A stretch of DNA of 64,000 nt, from NCBI RefSeq assembly GCF_900112035.1, contig NZ_FOKC01000002.1, forward strand, positions 124,001 to 188,000, in the 5' to 3' direction. A program made the position numbers and the translations under genes. The stretch comes from Nocardioides alpinus (GTDB lineage Bacteria > Actinomycetota > Actinomycetes > Propionibacteriales > Nocardioidaceae). Numbering within the stretch: the stretch's first letter is position 1; each line of letters opens with the position of its first letter. Shown here in pieces: positions 35,235 through 44,481 of this stretch. The notes under the pieces were generated by a model, which had not been told where the DNA came from, did not search any database, and saw only the letters and a program-made list of their open reading frames with translations.

Positions 35235-35813
35235 GTGTTCCGTCGTACCAGCTCCCAGCCGGAGACCCCGGCCACCACCGACAAGGTGGGTGGCAAGGGT
35301 CGCCCCACGCCGACCCGCAAGGAGGCCGAGGCCGCCGCCCGGGCGCGCGCCAAGGTGCCCCGGAGCCGCAAGGAGCAGGCCGCCGCCCAGCGCGCGGCCC
35401 GCGGCGACACCTCGCAGAAGATGCGCGAGGCGATGAAGACCGGCGACGAGCGCTTCCTCCCGGCACGCGACCGGGGGCCCGTACGCCGCTTCCTGCGCGA
35501 CTACGTCGACGCCCGCTTCTCCTTCATCGAGCTGATGGTGCCGCTGCTGATCGCCTCGATGGTCCTGAGCTACACCGGCCTGGCCCAGCTCGGCAACACG
35601 ATCCTCTTCAGCACGATCATGGTGATCATCTTCGACATCATCATGCTGCGCTTCCGGCTGCGTCGCGAGCTCGCCTCGCGCTTCCCCGACGAGCCCACTG
35701 CGACCAAGGGCGCCACCCTGTACGCGGTGATGCGGTCCCTGCAGATGAAGTTCCTGCGGCTGCCCAAGGCGCAGGTCAAGATCGGCCAGAAGCTGCCCGA
35801 GACCTATCGATGA
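35235..35813 (+). CDS. DUF3043 membrane protein
   Basis: 192 residues from GTG 35235. A highly basic, Ala/Lys/Arg-rich N-terminal cytoplasmic region (1-95, with KKxAKRK-like runs), then two membrane helices (about 105-125 and 130-150) with a short C-terminal tail including RLPKAQVKIGQKL. This is the DUF3043 family (M. tuberculosis Rv2206-like) found near the erpA and glycerate kinase genes in that genome. Function unknown. Confidence 0.82.
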   Translation: MFRRTSSQPETPATTDKVGGKGRPTPTRKEAEAAARARAKVPRSRKEQAAAQRAARGDTSQKMREAMKTGDERFLPARDRGPVRRFLRDYVDARFSFIELMVPLLIASMVLSYTGLAQLGNTILFSTIMVIIFDIIMLRFRLRRELASRFPDEPTATKGATLYAVMRSLQMKFLRLPKAQVKIGQKLPETYR

Positions 35814-35823
35814 GGCCCCGCCG

Positions 35824-36381
35824 ATGACCCACAGTCATGGCGGGCCGACGGCCGACGTCTCGGTCCGCATCGCGTGGGGCGACGACGCCCCTGCGATCGC
35901 CGCGGTCCAGGTGCGCGCGTGGCCCGAGCTCTACGCCGGCGTGCTCCCGGCCGACGTGCTCCCGACCGACGTCGAGGCGGTCGGCGCCCAGTGGCGCCAG
36001 GCGCTCGCCAAGCCCGCCGACGCCCGGCACCGGGTCCTCGTCGCGCTGGAGCGCAACCGGGTGGTCGGCTTCGCGCTGACCTCCCCCGCGGTCGACCCGG
36101 ACTGCGACCCCGTCGCCGACGGGGAGCTCGCCGAGGTCACGCTCGACCCGCCCGAGCGCGCCAAGGGGCACGGCTCCCGGCTGCTCCAGGCAGCCGTGGA
36201 CACGCTCGCCGCGGACCGTTTCACCCGCGCGGTCACGTGGGTCAACGTCGGCGACGACGCCCTCCTGACCTTCCTCACCGAGGCCGGATGGGCCCCCGAC
36301 ACGGCCCACCGCGAGCTCGACCTCGACGGGACCGGCGCCACCACGGTCAAGCAGGTGCGGCTCCACACCGCGATCGGCTGA
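35824..36381 (+). CDS. GNAT-family N-acetyltransferase
   Basis: 185 residues from ATG 35824, 10 bp after the DUF3043 gene. VSVRIAWGDDAPAIAAVQVRAWPELYAG, then EVTLDPPERAKGHGSRLLQAAVDTLA gives the acetyl-CoA loop (K-G-H-G-S), and VTWVNVGDDALLTFLTEAGWAPD is the last GNAT motif. Substrate unknown. Confidence 0.85.
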   Translation: MTHSHGGPTADVSVRIAWGDDAPAIAAVQVRAWPELYAGVLPADVLPTDVEAVGAQWRQALAKPADARHRVLVALERNRVVGFALTSPAVDPDCDPVADGELAEVTLDPPERAKGHGSRLLQAAVDTLAADRFTRAVTWVNVGDDALLTFLTEAGWAPDTAHRELDLDGTGATTVKQVRLHTAIG

Positions 36382-36500
36382 CCCCGGCACACCGGCTGCC
36401 CGACCTGCGCGAACTTCACCCCTGAGGCTGCTTGCTTTTCGTGTGGCGAGCGTCACTATGGAGGTCCGGCACTCCGCCGGATCCAGCACGGGGGTTCGAC

Positions 36501-36728
36501 ATGCTCGGTCCGCTTCCCACCCTTCACCGGTTCGTCCTGGTCCTGGCCGCACTCGTCGTCTGCACGGGCATCGGCTTCTGGTTCGGCGCCATGCCCGAGA
36601 TCCCGCTCAACCTCCGCGCCGGCCTGCTGGCCGGCACCGGCGCGGGTGTGGCCGCCGCCTTCGTCCTGGTGCACGACTTCCACCAGCAGCGCACCCGGCC
36701 GGCCCGCTCACGCCGCCGCGCGCACTAG
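36501..36728 (+). CDS. small two-helix membrane protein
   Basis: 75 residues from ATG 36501. Two hydrophobic helices (FVLVLAALVVCTGIGFWFG and LRAGLLAGTGAGVAAAFVLV) and a basic tail. No recognised family. The 119-bp gap before it holds no clear signal. Small size and consistent hydrophobic pattern argue for a real gene. Confidence 0.6.
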   Translation: MLGPLPTLHRFVLVLAALVVCTGIGFWFGAMPEIPLNLRAGLLAGTGAGVAAAFVLVHDFHQQRTRPARSRRRAH

Positions 36729-36777
36729 CCGCGCCACCGGCCCCGTCCCCGCGGCGCGCCCCGGATAGCCTCGACGC

Positions 36778-37509
36778 GTGACCGAGCCCTCCCTCAGCGC
36801 CGCCGAGCGCTCGGGGATCATCCGCGACGGCCTGGCCGTCGGGGTGGCCACCGGGGCGTACGGCATCGGGTTCGGCGCCGTCGCGGTCTCGTCCGGCCTG
36901 AGCGTCGCGCAGACCTGCGTGCTGTCGCTGCTGATGTTCACCGGCGCGAGCCAGTTCGCGCTCGCCGGCGTCGTCGCAGCGGGTGGGGCCCCGATGTCGG
37001 GGGCCGCGACCGCACTGCTGCTCGGCACGCGCAACACGCTCTACGGCCTGCGGATGGCGCCGCTGCTGCAGTGGCGCGGCTGGCGCCGGGTGGGCGCTGC
37101 GCACGTGCTCATCGACGAGTCGACGGCGATGGCCGTCAACCGCGGCACGACCGAGGGCGCCCGGCTGGGCTTCCTCACCACGGGACTGTCCGTGTTCGTG
37201 CTGTGGAACCTCGCCACCGCGATCGGTGCGGTCGCCGGTGAAGCCGTCGGCGACCCGCGGACCTACGGACTCGATGCGGCCGTCGGCGCCGCCTTCCTCG
37301 CGCTGCTCTGGCCGCGGCTCCAGGACCGGCGCAACATCCTCGTCGCCGTCCTCGCCGCAGCGGTCGCCCTGTCGATCGTGCCGGTGGCCGCTCCCGGCGT
37401 ACCTGTCCTCGCCGCCGGCGGGGTGGCCCTGCTGGTCGGGGTGCTGGCGCGGCGCCAGGACCCGACCGAGATCCCGGGCCCCGACGACGTGGCCGGAGGA
37501 CACCGCTGA
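36778..37509 (+). CDS. azlC: AzlC-family branched-chain amino-acid exporter subunit
   Basis: 243 residues, GTG 36778. Several hydrophobic helices. VATGAYGIGFGAVAVSSGLSV, LMFTGASQFALAGVVAAGGAP and LGTRNTLYGLRMAPLLQW are the core AzlC motifs. Forms the larger half of a secondary exporter for branched-chain amino acids (or related solutes) with AzlD, which overlaps it by one base. Confidence 0.9.
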   Translation: MTEPSLSAAERSGIIRDGLAVGVATGAYGIGFGAVAVSSGLSVAQTCVLSLLMFTGASQFALAGVVAAGGAPMSGAATALLLGTRNTLYGLRMAPLLQWRGWRRVGAAHVLIDESTAMAVNRGTTEGARLGFLTTGLSVFVLWNLATAIGAVAGEAVGDPRTYGLDAAVGAAFLALLWPRLQDRRNILVAVLAAAVALSIVPVAAPGVPVLAAGGVALLVGVLARRQDPTEIPGPDDVAGGHR

Positions 37510-37805
37510 TGTGGGCCGCGATCATCGTCGCCGGGGTCGGGTGCTACCTGCTCAAGCTCACCGGCCTGTCCCTGCCCGAGCGGGTGCTCAGCCACCCGAC
37601 CGTCGAACGGGTGGCGGACCTGATCCCCGTCGCGCTGCTCGCCGCGCTCGTCACCGTGCAGGTCTTCGCCGACGGCCAGGCCCTCACGGTCGACGCCCGG
37701 GCGCTCGGCCTCGGCTTCGCGGTGGTCGCCCTGCTGCTGCGGATGCCGTTCCTGGTCGTGGTGGTGGGGGCGTCAGTCGTGGCTGCCCTCGCGCGTCTCG
37801 TCTGA
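37509..37805 (+). CDS. azlD: AzlD-family small transporter subunit
   Basis: 98 residues from ATG 37509, TGATG overlap with azlC. Three to four short helices, including MWAAIIVAGVGCYLLKLTGLSLP and RMPFLVVVVGASVVAALARL, typical of AzlD. Partner of AzlC. Confidence 0.88.
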   Translation: MWAAIIVAGVGCYLLKLTGLSLPERVLSHPTVERVADLIPVALLAALVTVQVFADGQALTVDARALGLGFAVVALLLRMPFLVVVVGASVVAALARLV

Positions 37806-37830
37806 GGGCTGCACGGCGGGCGCCCGCGGG

Positions 37831-37956
37831 GGTGGCGGCAGATCGCGTCCGCGGCGCCCCTCAACCTGCCATCTGCCGCCACCCTCGGGCGCCCGCGCGC
37901 GAAGGTGGCGGCAGATCGCGTCCGCGGCGCCTTTCAACCTGCCATCTGCCGCCACC
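37831..37956. repeat. two 53-bp palindromic elements in the azlD-dapB gap
   Basis: 37831-37883 and 37904-37956, each from GGTGGCGGCAGAT to ATCTGCCGCCACC with perfect 13-bp arms. The 27-base middles differ at only a few positions, so the pair arose by duplication, and the spacing is again 73 bp. They fill the gap between convergent genes and may also terminate them. Confidence 0.92.
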
Positions 37957-37977
37957 CTCAGCGGGAGGCCGAAGGGG

Positions 37978-38778
<801 letters not shown>

Positions 38779-38847
38779 CTAGCGTTGCGATCTCGTGGCG
38801 GGTGGCGGTGGCTGACTGACGAACGCGGGTCTGGCAGGCTGTGGGCC

Positions 38848-39363
38848 ATGCCCAACTCGACCATCCCGCCGCGCATCAAGTGGGCCGTCGACCTGATGGA
38901 CGTCCAGCCGGGCGACCAGGTCCTCGAGATCGGCTGCGGTGCCGGCGCCGGAGCCGAGGCGATCTGTGCCCGCCTCGAGACCGGGAAGCTCTTCGCGATC
39001 GACCGTTCCGAGTCCGGTGTGGACCGCACCAAGCGTCGCAACCAGCGCTACGTCGACGCGGGACGCCTCGTCGTACGCCAGATCGACCTCGCCACGCTGC
39101 GGGTGCCGGTGAAGCGGCTCAACAAGGTCTTCGCCTTCAACGTCAACCTGTTCTGGGTCCGCGCCTGCGAGGACGAGATCGCCCTGCTCCACGAGCGGGT
39201 GGTGCCCGGCGGCGCCGTCTACCTCTTCTACGAGGCCGCCCGTCCGGAGCTGGTCCCCAACATCGTCAAGAAGGCGTCGGAGAACCTCCAGCTCGGAGGC
39301 TTCCGCGTGAGCGTGGTGGAGCAGAAGGCTCCCCCCGTCATAGGGCTGATCGCGCGCAGGTGA
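38848..39363 (+). CDS. class I SAM-dependent methyltransferase
   Basis: 171 residues from ATG 38848. VLEIGCGAGAGAEAIC (SAM glycine loop) near residue 28, FAIDRSESGVDRTKRRN (acidic end of strand 2) and FAFNVNLFW (motif IV), then GGAVYLFYEA. Target unknown. Divergent from dapB, 78 bp. Confidence 0.88.
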   Translation: MPNSTIPPRIKWAVDLMDVQPGDQVLEIGCGAGAGAEAICARLETGKLFAIDRSESGVDRTKRRNQRYVDAGRLVVRQIDLATLRVPVKRLNKVFAFNVNLFWVRACEDEIALLHERVVPGGAVYLFYEAARPELVPNIVKKASENLQLGGFRVSVVEQKAPPVIGLIARR

Positions 39364-39413
39364 GCGTCGTCGGCCGAGCCTGCGAGGCCGCTCGACGGTC
39401 GCCAAGCATCGGT

Positions 39414-39539
39414 GGTTGAGCAGCGAGCACGCCTGAGGAACGAAGGCGTGACCGAGCGTGTCGAAACCCGGTCAGCCGAGGAGCAGCCTCAGCCCACGCA
39501 CCTTGGTTTCGACACGCTCGCTGCGCTCGCTGCTCAACC
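39414..39539. repeat. 35-bp repeat in inverted arrangement
   Basis: 39414-39468 begins GGTTGAGCAGCGAG and ends CGAGCGTGTCGAAACC, the reverse-complement ends of the 35-mer with 26 bases between. 39505-39539 is a perfect copy of the 35-mer found at 9920-9954. The pair form inverted ends around a 36-bp core. Gap 39364-39690 (327 bp) holds only this and the 33-bp array. Confidence 0.85.
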
Positions 39540-39694
39540 GGCGGCGGCGGCGCCAGCGGTCACTGCTCAACCGGCGGCGGCGGCGCCAGCGGTCACTGCT
39601 CAACCGGCGGCGGCGGCGCCAGCGGTCACTGCTCAACCCGGCGGCGGCGCCAGCGGTCACTGCTCAACCACCGGCGCCAGCGCACACTTCTCAA
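39532..39694. repeat. 33-bp tandem array reaching into the M16 peptidase stop
   Basis: Units starting GCTCAACCGGCGG at 39532, 39565, 39598 and 39631, then degraded units at about 39662 and 39690. Period 33 bp, i.e. 11 codons, so several frames stay open through it, but none has a start signal or continues as a protein. It grows out of the end (GCTCAACC) of the 35-bp repeat and reaches the stop codon of the peptidase gene. Confidence 0.88.
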
Positions 39695-41010
39695 CCAGCG
39701 GCGGCGGCAGCAGGACCCACGACCGCCAGCATCTCGGGCTGGGTGAACAGCTCGCGTGCCAGCGCCGAGACGTCCTCGAGGGTCACGGCCTCGATCCGGC
39801 CGACCACCTCGTCGATGGTCAGCAGCTCGTCGTAGACCAGCTCGGCCTTGCCGATGCGCGACATGCGCGAGCCGGAGTCCTCGAGGCCGAGCACCAGGCC
39901 ACCCTTGAGCTGGCCCTTGCCGCGCTCGACCTCCTCCTCGGTGAGCCCCTCGGCCGCGACCTTGGCGAGCTCGCCGCGCACGGTCTCCAGCACGGCGTCG
40001 TACTTGCCGGGCAGGCAGCCCACCGAGACCCCGACGATGCCGGCGTCGGCGTGGTGGGAGGCGAAGGAGTAGACGGAGTAGGCCAGGCCGCGGTGCTCGC
40101 GCACCTCCTGGAACATCCGTGAGGACGTGCCGCCGCCGAGCGCGGTGTTGAGCACGCCGAGGGCGTAGCGGCGGGGGTCGGTGCGGGTCAGGCCCTTCAC
40201 GCCCAGCACCAGGTTGACCTGCTCCAGCGGGCGGACCGTCCTCGCCTCGCCGGGCTGCACCTTGCGGGCCTTCTCGGTCTGGACGGGGGTGGTCGGCGTG
40301 GCGTCGCCGGTGAGGAAGTCGTTGCGACCGAACGCCTTCGTCACCTGGCGTACGACGCTCGCGTGGTCGACGTTGCCGGCCACCGCGACGACCATGTTGT
40401 CGGGACGGTAGTGGCGGCGGTAGAAGCGGTGGATCTGCGCACGCGTCATCGCGGTGATCGAGGCCTCCGTGCCGGCGATCGGCCGGCCGAGCGGGCTGTC
40501 GCCCCAGGCCTGGTGCGCGAAGAGGTTGTGGACGACGTCGTCCGGGTCGTCGTCGTGCATCGCGATCTCGTCGAGGATCACGTCGCGCTCGGCCTCGACG
40601 TCGAACGGGGTGATGGTGGAGGCGGTGACCATGTCGCCGAGCACGTCGACCGCGGTGCCGAGGTCCTCGTCGAGGACGCGCGCGTGGAAGACCGTGTACT
40701 CCTTGGACGTGAAGGCGTTGAACTCGCCGCCGACCGCGTCGAGGGCGACCGAGATCTCCATCGCGGAGCGCTCGGGCGTCCCCTTGAAGAGGAGGTGCTC
40801 GAGGAAGTGCGAGCAGCCGTGCAGGGCCGGCGTCTCGTCGCGCGAGCCGACGTTGACCCACACGCCGATGCTGGCCGAGCGGGCACCGGCCATGTCCTCG
40901 GTGACGATCCGCAGGCCGCTGGGCAGGACCGTACGACGTACGCGTGAGGTCACCGTCCCGTCGGCGTCCTTGACGGTCTGGAGGGTGCGGGTGGTGCCGT
41001 TCTTCTGCAC
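39691..41010 (-). CDS. M16-family zinc peptidase (PepR-like)
   Basis: 439 residues, GTG 41010. Inverted zinc site HFLEH (H68, E71, H72) with the distal Glu in the NAFTSKEYTVFHARVL region, and the second-half landmark YSVYSFASHHADAGIVGVSVG. Processing-peptidase-like enzyme found beside pnp in actinobacteria (M. tuberculosis PepR next to gpsI). Specific substrate unknown. Its C-terminus ends PAAAAAG, just where the tandem repeat begins. Confidence 0.92.
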   Translation of the reverse strand: MQKNGTTRTLQTVKDADGTVTSRVRRTVLPSGLRIVTEDMAGARSASIGVWVNVGSRDETPALHGCSHFLEHLLFKGTPERSAMEISVALDAVGGEFNAFTSKEYTVFHARVLDEDLGTAVDVLGDMVTASTITPFDVEAERDVILDEIAMHDDDPDDVVHNLFAHQAWGDSPLGRPIAGTEASITAMTRAQIHRFYRRHYRPDNMVVAVAGNVDHASVVRQVTKAFGRNDFLTGDATPTTPVQTEKARKVQPGEARTVRPLEQVNLVLGVKGLTRTDPRRYALGVLNTALGGGTSSRMFQEVREHRGLAYSVYSFASHHADAGIVGVSVGCLPGKYDAVLETVRGELAKVAAEGLTEEEVERGKGQLKGGLVLGLEDSGSRMSRIGKAELVYDELLTIDEVVGRIEAVTLEDVSALARELFTQPEMLAVVGPAAAAAG

Positions 41011-41051
41011 GGGGGTCCTTTGCGTGTCCAGGTCCTGCTGGGGGAAATGCC

Positions 41052-41083
41052 GCGACCGGCCGGCATGGCTGCCGGCCGGTCGC
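41052..41083 (-). terminator. hairpin after pnp
   Basis: GCGACCGGCCGGC (41052-41064) pairs perfectly with GCCGGCCGGTCGC (41071-41083), 6-base loop, about 22 bp after the pnp stop and 41 bp before the M16 start. Could be an attenuator or terminator. Confidence 0.75.
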
Positions 41084-41105
41084 AGGTGGAACGTTTTCGT
41101 TCAGG

Positions 41106-43340
<2,235 letters not shown>

Positions 43341-43589
43341 GGAAGCAGGATCCTGCTTTCTCTTCGCGGAGCGATCCGCGGCGTCCACTCTGAGGTGGGG
43401 CGTCGAAGCCCCGCGGGGCCGGTCTTCGATCGAGGCCCGCAGCTCCCGCGTGGGGGATGTCTGAAGGCCACTACCGAGGACCGAGCCAGACGTGCGGGTC
43501 GCTCCTGTGGTTTGGTTTTTCAGTTGTGCAGTGCTTCGGCTCAGACACTAGCGCGACGAGCGCAGGTTCCTGCGAGCCGAAAACTGAGC
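43341..43589 (-). promoter_or_regulatory. pnp leader region, candidate structured mRNA
   Basis: A 249-base stretch between the rpsO terminator and pnp. It contains several inverted segments, including TCTGGC...CAGA near 43460-43490, and a 16-bp palindrome AAGCAGGATCCTGCTT at 43343-43358 that includes the likely ribosome site AGGA just before the ATG. An Actino-pnp RNA motif is known upstream of pnp in actinomycetes; whether this is an example cannot be settled by eye. Confidence 0.4.
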
Positions 43590-43621
43590 GGAGCGGCCTC
43601 CCGTGTGTGGGAGGCCGCTCC
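43590..43621 (-). terminator. hairpin after rpsO
   Basis: GGAGCGGCCTCCC (43590-43602) pairs perfectly with GGGAGGCCGCTCC (43609-43621), loop of 6, starting 5 bp after the rpsO stop. In the transcribed direction a short T-rich run (CAGTTTTC) follows. Confidence 0.85.
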
Positions 43622-43626
43622 AGTGA

Positions 43627-43902
43627 TCAGCGACGAAGGCCGAGGCGCTCGACGATCGATCGGTAACGCTCGATCTCGGTCTTGTTCAGGTAGTTGAGCA
43701 GCCGCCGGCGCTGGCCGACGAGCAGCAGCAGGCCACGACGGCTGTGGTGGTCGTGCTTGTGCGTCTTGAGGTGCTCGGTGAGGTGCGAGATGCGGTGGCT
43801 GAGCAGCGCGATCTGCACCTCGGGGGAACCGGTGTCGCCCTCGGTCTGGGCATACTCGGCGATGATCTTCTTCTTGGTCTCCGCGTCGGTACCAATCGAC
43901 AT
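43627..43902 (-). CDS. rpsO: 30S ribosomal protein S15
   Basis: 91 residues from ATG 43902, with AAGGAG upstream. [47 protein letters not shown] is the S15 signature. Binds 16S rRNA early in 30S assembly. Followed by a strong hairpin and then pnp, the common rpsO-pnp order. Confidence 0.97.
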   Translation of the reverse strand: MSIGTDAETKKKIIAEYAQTEGDTGSPEVQIALLSHRISHLTEHLKTHKHDHHSRRGLLLLVGQRRRLLNYLNKTEIERYRSIVERLGLRR

Positions 43903-44084
43903 GGGGGCTCCTTCGGGTTCTCGTTGCGCGGCGCGCCCGGGCCTGTTCACCGGGGCACTCTGGATCCGCGGCCGTAGTCACGGCACGTCACCCCTGAGGG
44001 CAACCGCAGAAGCATATCGAGGCGCTGGACGGTGAGACCAATCCGCGCCGCGCGGTCGAGGAGCTGTGTCAGCCTCCGATGAGG

Positions 44085-44363
44085 TCAGACAGCCGGCGGG
44101 GCCGGCGGGTCGGACTCGCTGGTGCGCTGCGTGCTGGCCTGGCGACCCTGCGCGTCAGTGGTGGTGGCGGTGGTCGTGTGGCGACGCTTGGTGTTCTGCT
44201 GCACCAGAGTCAGCACCAGCCAGAGCACGCCGGCGACGACGAGGATCCAGCCCAGCGTGATGACCTCCAGCGGACCGACCTGCTGCTCGTTGAAGGCGAG
44301 CGCGAGGATCAGTCCGAGCACGATGAGGCCGATCGGCCCTCCGAAACCCATGACGAGCTCCAT
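44085..44363 (-). CDS. DUF6458-type small membrane protein
   Basis: 92 residues from ATG 44363 (ATG 44351 is alternative). MGFGGPIGLIVLGLILALAF then LEVITLGWILVVAGVLWLVLTLV, the two helices of the DUF6458 family, with a hydrophilic Thr/Arg-rich tail. Function unknown. Divergent from the molybdopterin oxidoreductase gene. Confidence 0.75.
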   Translation of the reverse strand: MELVMGFGGPIGLIVLGLILALAFNEQQVGPLEVITLGWILVVAGVLWLVLTLVQQNTKRRHTTTATTTDAQGRQASTQRTSESDPPAPPAV

Positions 44364-44481
44364 TCTGTTGGGGATGCCCGGCAGTGGCCGGAACGCGCAG
44401 AGTGTGCACGACCGGTGACCGGATGCGAAACCCCTCTCGGGGTGGCCCGGTTCGCCCTGCACCACCAGAGGACCGACGTGG

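Noticed and set aside
39458..39835. Open frames through the 33-bp array encoding LLNRRRRRQRS or AAPAVTAQP repeats
   Set aside because: They stay open only because the repeat length is a multiple of three; there is no ribosome site and they run antisense into the peptidase gene.
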